From: JADLCX01 sp964630785
GTDB lineage: Bacteria > Planctomycetota > Phycisphaerae > Phycisphaerales > UBA1924
Direction of reading: 5' to 3'
Assembly (NCBI GenBank): GCA_964630785.1
Contig: CAZVZG010000016.1
Location: forward strand, 1-64,000
Length of the DNA: 64,000 bases
Below are positions 1 to 9,082 of this stretch, one piece after another. Numbering within the stretch: the first letter of the stretch is position 1; every line of letters begins with the position of its first letter. A program made the translations under genes and the position numbers. The notes beneath the pieces were generated by a model, which was given only the letters and a program-made list of their open reading frames with translations, was not told the origin of the DNA and did no database searches.

Positions 1-977
1 TGCGCGGCGGGGTCTACGAAGGCCCGTTCGAGGCCTGACCGCCGCAAGCCGACGCCCGCGGCCGCGGTGCCGGCCGACACGAACCGGACCTCCCCGCCGC
101 CGCCCGCAGCCACCCCCGCCGCCGACCGGCCCACCAACCAGTTGGCGATCGCCTCCGCCATCGGGCTGCGGCACGTGTTGCCGGTGCAGACGAACAGCAC
201 TGTCAGGCCCGATTGCTTGCGAATGAAACGGTCCTCGTACGCGCCGGCCCGGAGGATCGCGTACCCGCGGCCGGCTGCATCGCCCGGCCCATTTCCTCCC
301 TCTGCACCCCCGCCTCCTTCCCCGGCCGCGCCCGGCGGGCCCACCAACTCGATCACCGTCGGGGGAGTCCGACCGACTGGACGGGCGCCCGGGTCCGGGC
401 CGGCAACCGCCTGCCCCTCGCCCGCGAGCGCTCTGACCGCGGCCATCGCGGATTCGAGATCGTCCACGGGCCGGCGATCGACGCCGAGCACCTCGGACGC
501 GACCACGGGGAACGCCACCTTCTCCAGCACAGCCAGAGCCGAAGGCCCGCCCGTGCACATCGCGGCCGGGAACACCCGCCCACTCGCCGGATCGGGCCTG
601 AAGCCCTGCATCCCCGCTCCCGCCACGAAAATCGCCGGGCCCGGCGTGAGCCGTCGGACCAGCCGCCTGTGAACGCCGAGCGCTTCCGCGCCCATCGCGG
701 CCTCGCACGCCGCGGGCGAGGGCGCGAGCCAGAACTCCCCGGGCGACCACGCCGCCAACGCCCCCAAGCGCGAAACGAGCACCCGAGCCGCCCCACCCCC
801 CCCACCCCCCCCAACGCCCTCGCCCCTCTCTCCCCCTTCATACCGCGCGCACGCGACGAACCCGCCCTCGATCGGCAGCACGGCCGCACGGCCCGACGTG
901 AGCGCGTCGGCCAGCGAGGCCACGCTCTCGGCCTGCGTCGTGCCCGCCTTGTTGGATGATGAAACCGGGCTGCTCAT
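1..977 (-). CDS. YrdC/Sua5-like domain fused to low-molecular-weight protein-tyrosine phosphatase (partial)
   Basis: Open reading frame from ATG at 977 that runs off the left edge, so its C-terminus is missing. The first ~240 residues resemble a Sua5/YrdC/YciO domain: an N-terminal AAVLPIEGG segment where true Sua5 has ALPTETVYG, a central ACMxTGG-like stretch, and TPTVIELVGP followed by ILRAGAY, matching the family's STVVD...ILRxG. The usual SAN motif reads ASE, so threonylcarbamoyl-AMP synthase activity is doubtful. From about residue 260 comes VLFVCTGNTCRSPMAEA, the intact CX5R P-loop of LMW-PTP enzymes, then VRFVSAGT. A C-run at 793-812 codes for seven glycines and keeps frame. Sua5-type and YwlE-type domains are known neighbours or fusions in other bacteria. 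The fused phosphatase is secure, the role of the first domain is inferred. Confidence 0.8.
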   Translation of the reverse strand, partial: MSSPVSSSNKAGTTQAESVASLADALTSGRAAVLPIEGGFVACARYEGGERGEGVGGGGGGGAARVLVSRLGALAAWSPGEFWLAPSPAACEAAMGAEALGVHRRLVRRLTPGPAIFVAGAGMQGFRPDPASGRVFPAAMCTGGPSALAVLEKVAFPVVASEVLGVDRRPVDDLESAMAAVRALAGEGQAVAGPDPGARPVGRTPPTVIELVGPPGAAGEGGGGAEGGNGPGDAAGRGYAILRAGAYEDRFIRKQSGLTVLFVCTGNTCRSPMAEAIANWLVGRSAAGVAAGGGGEVRFVSAGTAAAGVGLRRSGLERAFVDPAA

Positions 978-1017
978 AAGCGAACACCGACCGTCCCGAC
1001 CGTCGCCGGCGCCGACC

Positions 1018-1245
1018 TCACGCGCCACCGCTCTCGTCCAACTCGCCCTCCGGCAACAACATACCGAGTCTGTTGAGTATGGCGAGTTCCCCTCGCGTGT
1101 TCAATCGCCGCCGCATGGTGCGGCCGCCCGATCCCGCGACAATTCGCCCATCGGGCCGCCGGAACACCCGGTCAACCGCGTATTCTGGAGTACCCTTCCC
1201 ATGTTCGGTCGAGATACGGGGCTTGGATGACGGCCGCGGGATCAA
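1018..1245 (-). CDS. possible small hypothetical protein
   Basis: A 75-codon frame from ATG at 1245, ending 41 bases before the start of the YrdC/phosphatase gene on the same strand. The product is basic in the middle and acidic at the end, with no membrane segment or Cys pair, and I recognise no family. No clear ribosome binding site precedes the ATG. It could be the first gene of a two-gene unit with the phosphatase fusion or a chance frame in GC-rich DNA. Confidence 0.3.
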   Translation of the reverse strand: MIPRPSSKPRISTEHGKGTPEYAVDRVFRRPDGRIVAGSGGRTMRRRLNTRGELAILNRLGMLLPEGELDESGGA

Positions 1246-1454
1246 TCGGTCGCCGGGAGACGAATAGGCGGGGTGGAAGGGACCGGGGGAACGAGCGATC
1301 AGGGGATCGAAGGGGGCCGGAGCGGGGCTCGGTTGGGGGACGGGGCATCCCGCGGGTGTTCTTCCGCGGCCGCCGTCGGCCGCCGGTTGTCATAGCCTTG
1401 TCACCCTCACCGTCCGCCCGTTCGGCCAGTTCGTATCGCCCGAGGATCACCGCC

Positions 1455-2459
1455 ATGCCGCAGCAGCCCACCAACACACGCTCGATCCGCCCGACCCACC
1501 TCTGCTGGTCGATCCGCCGCGGCTTCTCGCTCGTGGAGATGCTGGTGGTGCTGCTCATCCTCACGATCGTGATCTCGATCGTGATCCCGACGCTGCAGGC
1601 CGCCCGCAACTCGGCTCGGAAGTCCGCGACGGGCAGCCTGATGGCGAGCCTGGCCACGGCCGTCGGGCAGTTCAAGCAGTCGCAGAGCCGGCTGCCCGGC
1701 TACTACTCCCCGCGCGACATGGGGGCCGGATCCAACCTCGGAAACGGCTTCAGCGCGATGGAGAACATCATGATCGATCTGGCCGGCGGTGTCACCACCG
1801 ACGCCGCGAGCGGCGGCGTCGCCAACGCTTGCGACACCACCAACAACCCCGTGATCGCGGTCGGACCCGGCACGGCCAAGGTCAACATCGACGTCGGGCG
1901 CATCGGCGCGACCGAGGGCGGGGCCAAGGGTGAGGCCGTCGCCGGATACTTCAGGCCCGATCCCAAGTTCTTCGTGCGTCAGTGCGAGGCCAACCAGCGC
2001 AACCCCGGCGGCCCGACCGACGCCCGCTCGGCGATGCCCGTGCTGGTGGACGCATGGGGCCAGCCGATCCTGGCCTGGGTGCAGGACGAACTGCCTTCGG
2101 GGACGAGCTTCCCGCTGGTCGCCAACAACTCGGGCACACGGGCCCGGTTCTACTGGACCGCCAACGCCTGCTTCACCACCGCCACCTCGCTCGGCAAGCT
2201 CAAGTCGGACCAGACCGACGCGACCACCGGCAGCCTCCTGGGCGCGCCGGGCACTTCGCTGGCCGGGCTGGTCGGCAACCCGGCCTTCGCCAACGAGGCC
2301 CGCGGGCAGATGATCTTCCACTCCGCCGGCACCAACGGCGTGTACCTCGGTCGCTCCGAGCGCGGCGGCAAGGCCTCCGGCGGCACGCTCGCCGCCCCGG
2401 TCGGACGCGACTACTTCCAGGAAGGCGACTTCGACGACCTGGTGGTCAAGGGCGAGTGA
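1455..2459 (+). CDS. type IV prepilin-like / pseudopilin protein
   Basis: Predicted 334 residues. A basic leader ends with RRG|FSLVEMLVVLL: cleavage after Gly23, Glu at position 5 of the mature protein, and a ~20-residue hydrophobic helix, which is the signature of class III signal peptides processed by PilD. The rest is a soluble domain rich in Gly, Ala and Asn with no recognised catalytic motif. The frame is open upstream to 1227, but the ATG at 1455 has a GAGG about 10 bases before it and places the leader at a normal length, so I chose it. In planctomycetes such proteins occur in many copies and most lack an assigned pilus. A second prepilin lies at 23890. The 1246-1454 stretch before the start holds no other gene I can support. 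Confidence 0.8.
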   Translation: MPQQPTNTRSIRPTHLCWSIRRGFSLVEMLVVLLILTIVISIVIPTLQAARNSARKSATGSLMASLATAVGQFKQSQSRLPGYYSPRDMGAGSNLGNGFSAMENIMIDLAGGVTTDAASGGVANACDTTNNPVIAVGPGTAKVNIDVGRIGATEGGAKGEAVAGYFRPDPKFFVRQCEANQRNPGGPTDARSAMPVLVDAWGQPILAWVQDELPSGTSFPLVANNSGTRARFYWTANACFTTATSLGKLKSDQTDATTGSLLGAPGTSLAGLVGNPAFANEARGQMIFHSAGTNGVYLGRSERGGKASGGTLAAPVGRDYFQEGDFDDLVVKGE

Positions 2460-2516
2460 TCGCGGCCCGATCCCCCCACTTGACGCCGCTCGCGACTTCC
2501 GCGACTTTGCCCACGC

Positions 2517-5063
2517 GTGCTCGCGTGGAACCGGCTCAACCCGGCCGACGATGACGACGCCCAGCGCTCGCGCCGGGCGCGTCGGCCGATCGTCGCCTTC
2601 GCCCTGCTGGGCGCGGGCTACTTCGTCGCGCGACACGTCCCGGAACTCCCCTCCGCGCCGATGCTCGGCGCGGGCTCGCTCTGCCTGGTGCTGACGCTGC
2701 TCGCGCGCGGCGCGGCCTGCCGGGTGTTGCTCGCGCTGGCGGTGTTGACCGGGGGCGCGGGCTGGTTCGCGGCCCGGGTCAACGAGCGACCGGCCGACTC
2801 TCTGTGGTGGCGGCTGGACCACGGCCCGCTGGCCGAGCCCGCGGTGGTCCGCGTGGCGGGGATGATCGAGGACGCTCCGTCGCTCGCGCCCGGACCGCCG
2901 CCCGACAGTTTCAGGCCCGAGCCAGCGCGGGCGAGCGTGTTCGGCCTGACGCTGCGGAGCGCCGATGTTGATGGTGAAGACGTGCCGGTCTCCGGACGCG
3001 TGATCGTGCACATCGACGGCCCGCCGCCGGCGCTGTCGGCGGAGGTCGTCCGCGCGGGCGCGTTCGTGCATCTGACCGGGCGACTTCGCCCGGCGCGCCC
3101 GCCGCTGAACCCCGGCGATCCGCCGCGAGACCTGCTCGCCTCGCAGGACGGACGCGTGGGGACGTTGGTCGTGAACAGCGCGGCGTTGATCCAACCCGGC
3201 GCGCCCGTCGGCGCCTTGGACCGCGCGCTCGGCACGTTCATCGGCATCCGCGAGGCCCTGCGGGCCCGCGTGCTCGCCACACTCGGCGAGACCCCAACCG
3301 ATTCCGACACCGACACCGCCGCGCACGCCCGTGGGCACGCGCTCGTGCGCGCCATGCTCCTGGGCGAACGCGACCCCGCGTTGGCCGACGTCGAGCCCGC
3401 GTTCCGGCGGGTCGGCCTGCTCCACCTGGTCGCGATCAGCGGATTCAACCTCGCCGTGCTCGTCGGCGTCACGCTCCTGCTCATCCGCCTCACCGGCGAT
3501 CGGGGTTGGGTCGAGCCCGTGCTCGGTGCCGCGGCCGTATGCCTCTACCTGCTGGTTCTGCCCGGTGAGGCGTCGATCCAGCGGGCCGGGCTCACGCTGC
3601 TGGTCTTCACGCTCGCCGAATCCTGCGGCCGCCGGTACGACCGGCTGTCGCTGCTGGCGTGCGTGGCGTTCGTGCTGCTGCTCATCCGCCCGATGGACCT
3701 GTGGTCGCTGGGGTTCCAACTCTCGTTCGGCGTGGTCGCGGCCCTGCTGTGGCTCGGCCGGCCGGTGCACGAACGGCTTTGGGGCGTGGATATCCGCGGG
3801 CTCACGCCCACGCCCCGGCAGCGCCGATGGTCAAACGCGACGGGTCGATGGGCGATCGGCATCGTGAAGGGACACGCCAGCGCGACGCTGCTGGCATGGG
3901 CCGTGGCCGCGCCGCTCATCGCGCTGCACTCGGGCGTGTTCAGCCCGCTCGCGCCGATCGCCTCGCTGGTCGTGCTGCCGGCGACGGTCGTGCTGCTCAC
4001 GATCGGGTACGGCGCGGTGCTGCTCGGGCTCGTCGTGCCGCCGGCCCAGCCGCTCGCGGCGGGCGTGCTCGACCGGATCGGCGAGCTCACCGTTCGCATC
4101 GTCACACGCCTCGACGAGTGGCCCGGCGCCACCGTGCACCTGCCCCGCCTGAGCGCGGCGTGGACGTTGCTCGCGACGGTCGCCGTGGTGTACTGGCTCT
4201 GGCGCGCGTGGGCCCGCGACCTCCGCGCCTGGGGGCTCGCCGCGTGCGCGGGCGCGTGGCTCGCCCTGCTCTGCACGCTCGGCACGCGCACGCCCGCGTC
4301 GGTGCCTTTGCGTGCCGACGTGTTCGCCGTGGGCGACGGCGAGTGCGACCTGCTCCGCTCCGATGCCGATGCGATGCTCATCAACGCCGGTTCGAGCGGG
4401 TCTCACCCGAGCGCCCACGACCTCGCCCGCGCGGTCCGGGCCCTGGGCGCGTGGCACGTCCCCACCGTGTTGATCACCGAGCCCCGCGTGCAGTCGTGGT
4501 CCGAGCTGCCCGGGCTCGTCGAGCCGCTCGGCGTGCGCACGGTGCTGATGCCGCAGTCGTTCGCCGACGCCGCGAACCTCGACCCGACCGGCCCGCACGC
4601 GGGGTTGATCGCGGTGCTGCGTGCGCGCGGCGTCAACATCCGCGTGCTCGACGCCGACAACCGCTTCTCGCTCGGACGAGCCGTGGTCACGATGGTCGGA
4701 GTGGATTCGGATGCCGGGCCGCGCCCGGAACTGCTGCCCCGGGCGGCCGTGCAGACACCCGCCGGCCCACGCTCGATACTCTTCGCCTCGGCGGTGCGCT
4801 ACGCGAGGTTGAACGATCTCCCCGGGCGTGAGCGCCACGCCGACTCGCTCGTCCTGCCGCGCACGGCACGCGCGGGTGAACGCCCCGCCGAGTCGATTCG
4901 TGCCCTGGGCTCACGCACAATCGTTCTCTCCGCGTCGCCCCCCACCGCGTCCGATCTGCTCGCCCGGCTGGGCGAGCGCGATGCCGCTCTGCTCCCCACC
5001 GCGTGCGGATCGGTGAGCGTCGAGGTCCGCGACGACGGTTCAGTCAACGCTTCGCACGAGTGA
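2517..5063 (+). CDS. comEC: ComEC/Rec2-family DNA-uptake channel protein
   Basis: 848 residues from a GTG start. Residues ~20-75 hold membrane helices, ~85-215 an OB-like DUF4131 region, and ~270-560 the polytopic competence core with RAMLLGERD and HLVAISGFNLAVL, the family hallmark. The segment after residue ~600 is where the metallo-beta-lactamase-like domain normally sits: it keeps ADVFAVGDGECDLL and a MLINAGSS strand, but HxHxDH is absent, so the metal site appears lost. In competent bacteria ComEC transports single-stranded DNA across the inner membrane, and a pilin gene lies directly upstream. Convergent with the next gene, separated by a palindromic repeat at 5080-5160. Confidence 0.85.
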   Translation: MLAWNRLNPADDDDAQRSRRARRPIVAFALLGAGYFVARHVPELPSAPMLGAGSLCLVLTLLARGAACRVLLALAVLTGGAGWFAARVNERPADSLWWRLDHGPLAEPAVVRVAGMIEDAPSLAPGPPPDSFRPEPARASVFGLTLRSADVDGEDVPVSGRVIVHIDGPPPALSAEVVRAGAFVHLTGRLRPARPPLNPGDPPRDLLASQDGRVGTLVVNSAALIQPGAPVGALDRALGTFIGIREALRARVLATLGETPTDSDTDTAAHARGHALVRAMLLGERDPALADVEPAFRRVGLLHLVAISGFNLAVLVGVTLLLIRLTGDRGWVEPVLGAAAVCLYLLVLPGEASIQRAGLTLLVFTLAESCGRRYDRLSLLACVAFVLLLIRPMDLWSLGFQLSFGVVAALLWLGRPVHERLWGVDIRGLTPTPRQRRWSNATGRWAIGIVKGHASATLLAWAVAAPLIALHSGVFSPLAPIASLVVLPATVVLLTIGYGAVLLGLVVPPAQPLAAGVLDRIGELTVRIVTRLDEWPGATVHLPRLSAAWTLLATVAVVYWLWRAWARDLRAWGLAACAGAWLALLCTLGTRTPASVPLRADVFAVGDGECDLLRSDADAMLINAGSSGSHPSAHDLARAVRALGAWHVPTVLITEPRVQSWSELPGLVEPLGVRTVLMPQSFADAANLDPTGPHAGLIAVLRARGVNIRVLDADNRFSLGRAVVTMVGVDSDAGPRPELLPRAAVQTPAGPRSILFASAVRYARLNDLPGRERHADSLVLPRTARAGERPAESIRALGSRTIVLSASPPTASDLLARLGERDAALLPTACGSVSVEVRDDGSVNASHE

Positions 5064-5079
5064 CGAAAGGGCAAGACGT

Positions 5080-5160
5080 TTCACCGCGGGGTCGCGGAGT
5101 CCGCGGAGAAGATTCAAAGAAATCACAACGGCTCCGCGCTCTCCGCGTCTCCGCGGTGAA
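5080..5160. repeat. palindromic dispersed repeat between convergent genes
   Basis: Left arm 5080-5108 and right arm 5132-5160 are inverted repeats matching at about 25 of 29 positions, both built from CGCGGAG units and each ending in TTCACCGCGG on the outside. The ~23-base loop is AT-richer. The arrangement suggests a REP- or MITE-like element and could also act as a transcription barrier for comEC and the opposing gene. A more degenerate relative appears at 57385-57540. Confidence 0.7.
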
Positions 5161-5180
5161 CTTGAAGATGAACGGAGGGG

Positions 5181-7331
5181 CTACTTCTCGATCTGCTCGA
5201 TCTGTCGGCGCTGCGCGTCGGTCGTGGCGATGCGCAGGGCGCGGGCCACGACGTCGTGCGCCGCCCCCTTGTTCACCGCGCCGGCGATCGCACCGTACGC
5301 CTCGGCTGCGTCGCGCGCCAGCGTGCCGGCCCGCAGGTTCAGGCTCAAGAGTTGCGCCCGGTCGCGCCCGATCGTCCCCAGCGACGGCCACAGCGCGTGC
5401 CAGAGCATGTCGCGCGCGTCCCACAGCCCGTCGCGGGCGACGAGTTCTTCGCTCGCCATCCGCGGCTGCGCGACGTTGTACGTCGCGATGAACGTGCCCA
5501 GGTCGCCCGTGAAATATGCCGAAGTCAGCCCCTCCAGCGCGACGTCGGGCGTGAGTTTTTCGCGGTCCTGGCTCAGCACGGCCGCGAGCAGCTCAGCGCC
5601 ATCCTTGTCGCGCCCCATGAGCAGCAGGTCGGTCAGCGCCCGCCGATAGTCCCGCTGCGGCTCGCCCTTGATTGCCGCCGAGAGGTCCTGCTGAAGATCG
5701 ACCGAACCGGGCAATCGCACGTCCACCTCCACCCGCGGCCCGGCGTTCCCCAGCGTGATGAGCGGGTCGCCGAGGATGTTGATCTTCCACACCTCGCCGT
5801 CGTCCAGCCTCGCGGCCGCGCCCAGCGGAAGGCCTGCCGCTAGGCGCATCGCCAGCTTGGGCGTGGGGACGAACGCCTGCAGGTACGGCTCGTGCACCGA
5901 CCCGACGTACGCATACGCCCCGCGTTCGATCCACGCGCCGGCGACCGTGTGCACGTCTGTCGGGTTGGCCGCCGACCACGAGTGCACGAAGTGCACGATC
6001 GCCGGCCGACGCAGGATCGGCGCGTCGGCGGGCTTGCCCTCGCCGGGCTTGAGGTTGAAGAGGTCCGGGTTGCCGCTGGAGTTGACCATCACCAGCCCGG
6101 CGTCAACCCCCATGCCCTTCCCGCCGCCCGGACCGCCCGCCGCACGCCGCCGCCACGCCGAGATCGAGCCGTCGGCGTTATCGTCGACCGTGCACGTGAT
6201 CTTCACCTTTTCGAGCACGGTCGCGGCCTCGGTCGCGTCAAAGAGCAACCACGGCGGCGACGAGTCGTAGCCGTCGAACAGCCATGCCGAATCCGTCACG
6301 AGAAACAGCGAGCACATGGCCGCGTACGCCGAGCGCCACTCGGGCCCGATGACCTGCCCCGCCCACGCCCAGCGGTCTTTCGACGGGCGGCCCGTCTCCC
6401 CGGGAATGGAACTCTCACCCGCCTTGCGACCGACCCAGTCGGTGATCGCGAGCATCGCGTTCTGCTCCTGCTCGCCCAGGAACACCTTGGTCGCGCTGTT
6501 GAGACAGATAGTCACCGCGTCCAGATCGTCGCCCAGCCCGGACCACGAACGTCCGGATGCCTCCGCCGCGGCCTCGATCTGTCGCTCAAATTCGGTCGCT
6601 TCCGCCGGGCTCATGTACCCGTCGGGCTTGCCGTGACCCTTGAGCCACGCGATCGGCTGCCCGCGTCCGGCCGCGAGCGCGAGCGCGGCCGGCCACGCCG
6701 GGTCCTCGCTGCTGGCGACCACAATGCCCGGCGGCACGAACTGCAGCTTGTCCCACTGCGCCTTGAGCGCCGCCGCGGGCGAACCGTCCGCCGGAGCATC
6801 CCCGCTCAGCCACGGCCGGGCCGCGGCCCGCTCAAGAAGCGCGTGCCGCGACGGCGCATCGCCGGGCCAGGCGGAGGCATCGTTCGGCGCGAGCCAGCGG
6901 ACGACGGACTTGGGCTCGAACGCCCGCACAAACCGCGCGATCGCCTGCTGAGCCTGATACGACCCATCGTCGATCAACACCGGGTACCGCACGCCCGCGT
7001 CAAATCTCCACCGTTCGATGGCCGCGATGTACGACCGCCCGTCCGGCACGATCACCACGATCGGGTTCACCGGCATCTTCGCCCGCACGAACGCGGCCCG
7101 CAGGCCGAGCTTCTGGCTGGGCGGCATGTGCCGGAACCTGTCCGCGGCGTCGTCGGGCGCGGGCTTGGCGTCCGCCGGTTGCTGTGCGGCGGGTGCCGGC
7201 GCGGGGGCTGCGGGTTTGGGATCATCGTGGGTCGCCGGCGGCTGGGCGCTCGCGAGGCCCACCCCTGGTCCGCAGGCCCAGAGCAGGCCGGCCACGAAAA
7301 ACCCACACGCCGCGGCGGAGTGAATGCGCAT
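5181..7331 (-). CDS. exported protein with possible C25-peptidase-like C-terminal region
   Basis: 716 residues from ATG at 7331. A 17-codon extension upstream is open but the MRIHSAAACGFFVAGLLW signal peptide starts here. After the signal comes a Pro/Ala-rich spacer. The region from about residue 440 contains HFVHSWSAANP, then a segment ending in GAYAYVGSVHEPYLQAF and later INILGDPLITLG. This order resembles the end of caspase-like C25 (gingipain-type) domains, where a Gly-Asp-Pro strand closes the fold. I could not place a convincing catalytic His-Cys pair, so peptidase activity is uncertain. The C-terminal ~150 residues are helical. Divergent from trpE: the start codons are 28 bases apart. 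Confidence 0.55.
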   Translation of the reverse strand: MRIHSAAACGFFVAGLLWACGPGVGLASAQPPATHDDPKPAAPAPAPAAQQPADAKPAPDDAADRFRHMPPSQKLGLRAAFVRAKMPVNPIVVIVPDGRSYIAAIERWRFDAGVRYPVLIDDGSYQAQQAIARFVRAFEPKSVVRWLAPNDASAWPGDAPSRHALLERAAARPWLSGDAPADGSPAAALKAQWDKLQFVPPGIVVASSEDPAWPAALALAAGRGQPIAWLKGHGKPDGYMSPAEATEFERQIEAAAEASGRSWSGLGDDLDAVTICLNSATKVFLGEQEQNAMLAITDWVGRKAGESSIPGETGRPSKDRWAWAGQVIGPEWRSAYAAMCSLFLVTDSAWLFDGYDSSPPWLLFDATEAATVLEKVKITCTVDDNADGSISAWRRRAAGGPGGGKGMGVDAGLVMVNSSGNPDLFNLKPGEGKPADAPILRRPAIVHFVHSWSAANPTDVHTVAGAWIERGAYAYVGSVHEPYLQAFVPTPKLAMRLAAGLPLGAAARLDDGEVWKINILGDPLITLGNAGPRVEVDVRLPGSVDLQQDLSAAIKGEPQRDYRRALTDLLLMGRDKDGAELLAAVLSQDREKLTPDVALEGLTSAYFTGDLGTFIATYNVAQPRMASEELVARDGLWDARDMLWHALWPSLGTIGRDRAQLLSLNLRAGTLARDAAEAYGAIAGAVNKGAAHDVVARALRIATTDAQRRQIEQIEK

Positions 7332-7359
7332 ACGCACCAACTCTAGACTTGGCCCATCC

Positions 7360-9054
7360 ATGCCCCCGCCCCCCACCAACCCTCTTCCCGAGCCCGTGCC
7401 CTCGCCCGATGCTTTCGGCGAGTTTGTGCGTGAGCAGGCCCGCCGTCATGCGGGCCTCCGGCTCGCCGTCCCGCTGTGCGTCGCGCTGCTCGAAGACCAG
7501 CTCACGCCTGTGCTGGCCTACCGGCGGCTGGTCGCGCCCGACGCCCGCACCGCGCCCTCGTTCCTCTTCGAGTCGGTCGAGGGCGGCGAGCGCCAGGGGC
7601 GGTACTCGATGCTCGGCGCACAGCCCGTGCTGCACGTGGTCGCCAGAGAGCGCCGCGTGCGCGTGACCGACCTGCGGGAAGGCACGCCGCAGACCCGCGA
7701 GAGCGACGAACCCGACCCGCTCTCGCTCGTCCGCGCCATGTCGGCCCGCACGCGCCTCGTGAAGCCGCCGCCGGCGTGGGGCCGGTTCCCTCGATGCTTC
7801 CTCGGCGGCTGGGTCGGCTTCGCCGGCTACGACAGCGTGCGCTACGCCGAGCCGGACAAGCTGCCCTTCTCGAATGCGCCGCGCGACGACCGCGGCCTCC
7901 CCGACGTCCACTTCGCCTATTACGACGGCGTGGTCGCCTTCGATCATGTGGACAAGCTGGTCTACGTGGTGAAGCTCGCGGAGGTCGATGTCCCCGCCGA
8001 CGGCTCACCGAACGACGCCGCCATCAACGCGGCATACGAACGCGCCACCGGCCGCCTCGGCGCGCGGCTCGCCGAACTCCAGACCCATTCCAAACCCCTG
8101 CCCTCGGGCACCGTCGGCGACACCGCGGCCGCTCCCGCGCCGCTCCCGAGCAACATGAGCCGGGCCCGGCACGGCGCCATGCTGGCCCGCGCGATGGAGT
8201 ACATCCGCGCCGGCGACGTCTTCCAGGTCGTGCTCGGCCAGCGGTTCGAGCGCCGCAGCAAGGCCGACCCGTTCGAGGTCTATCGCGCCCTGCGGGCCGT
8301 GAACCCCAGCCCGTACATGGTCTACATGCAGGCCGAGGGCTGCATCCTCGTCGCCAGCAGCCCCGAGATCCTCTGCCGCGTGCGCCGCTCCCCCTCCCAG
8401 AGGGAGGGGGCCGGGGGGAGGGCCGGCGGCACGGCGTGTGTCGTCACCAACCGCCCCCTCGCCGGCACGCGCAGACGCGGCCAAACCCCCGAAGAAGACG
8501 GTGCGCTGGAACGTGACCTGCTCGCCGATCCCAAGGAACGCGCCGAGCACGTCATGCTCGTGGACCTGGGGCGCAACGATCTGGGCATCGTGTGCGAACC
8601 GGGCACCATTGACCTGCCCGCGATCATGACCGTCGAGCGCTACTCGCACGTCATGCACATCAGCTCGACCGTCACCGGCGAGCTGCGCGAGGGCCTGGAC
8701 TGCTGGGACGCGCTCCGAGCCACGCTGCCGGTGGGCACCATCTCGGGCGCGCCCAAGATTCGCGCCATGCAGATCATCGACGAGCTCGAGCCCGTCCGCC
8801 GCGGCCCGTATGGCGGCGGCTTCGGCTGCGTCGGCCTCGACGGGGAGATGGATATCGCCCTCGCGCTGCGGACGATGGTCGTACCGCTTTCGTTGCACGA
8901 CGAAGGCACGGACACTTGGACGTACCACATTCAGGCCGCGGGCGGGATCGTGGCCGATTCACAGGCCGAGCCCGAGTATCAGGAAACAGTGAACAAGGCC
9001 GCGGGCCTGGCGCGGGCGATCGAGGTCGCGGAGCGGGCGTTCGGGTACGCGTGA
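7360..9054 (+). CDS. trpE: anthranilate synthase component I
   Basis: 564 residues from ATG at 7360. Converts chorismate plus ammonia or glutamine to anthranilate, the first step of tryptophan synthesis. Visible marks are FLFESVEGG (the feedback-inhibition LLES-type loop), ASSPEILCRV, NRPLAGTRRRG, DLGRNDLG, PVGTISGAPKIRAMQII and YHIQAAGGIVADS, all typical of TrpE rather than PabB. Between CRV and VVTNRPLAGT there are about 16 extra residues (~343-358) encoded by a repeat also found at 19023-19058, see that entry. No trpG is nearby. The chosen start avoids reading through the promoter region of the divergent gene. Confidence 0.93.
   Translation: MPPPPTNPLPEPVPSPDAFGEFVREQARRHAGLRLAVPLCVALLEDQLTPVLAYRRLVAPDARTAPSFLFESVEGGERQGRYSMLGAQPVLHVVARERRVRVTDLREGTPQTRESDEPDPLSLVRAMSARTRLVKPPPAWGRFPRCFLGGWVGFAGYDSVRYAEPDKLPFSNAPRDDRGLPDVHFAYYDGVVAFDHVDKLVYVVKLAEVDVPADGSPNDAAINAAYERATGRLGARLAELQTHSKPLPSGTVGDTAAAPAPLPSNMSRARHGAMLARAMEYIRAGDVFQVVLGQRFERRSKADPFEVYRALRAVNPSPYMVYMQAEGCILVASSPEILCRVRRSPSQREGAGGRAGGTACVVTNRPLAGTRRRGQTPEEDGALERDLLADPKERAEHVMLVDLGRNDLGIVCEPGTIDLPAIMTVERYSHVMHISSTVTGELREGLDCWDALRATLPVGTISGAPKIRAMQIIDELEPVRRGPYGGGFGCVGLDGEMDIALALRTMVVPLSLHDEGTDTWTYHIQAAGGIVADSQAEPEYQETVNKAAGLARAIEVAERAFGYA
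8388..8423 (+). repeat. 36-base dispersed repeat inside trpE
   Basis: A palindromic element with arms CCCCCTCCC-AGA-GGGAGGGGG followed by a G-rich tail. The same 36 bases recur exactly, in inverted orientation, at 19023-19058 in an intergenic region. Here it lies in the trpE reading frame and codes for low-complexity Arg/Ser/Gly residues. Confidence 0.85.
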
Positions 9055-9082
9055 ACACACGCGCGTGAGTATGTGCGGCGTA

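Noticed and set aside
3..38. C-terminal tail of a rightward gene ending at 38 (RGGVYEGPFEA)
   Set aside because: It overlaps the leftward phosphatase frame, which is well supported by its P-loop, so the eleven codons are more likely chance.
1407..3770. A 787-codon leftward frame over the prepilin and comEC
   Set aside because: Gln/Arg/Ala-rich shadow, and both opposing genes have clear family motifs.
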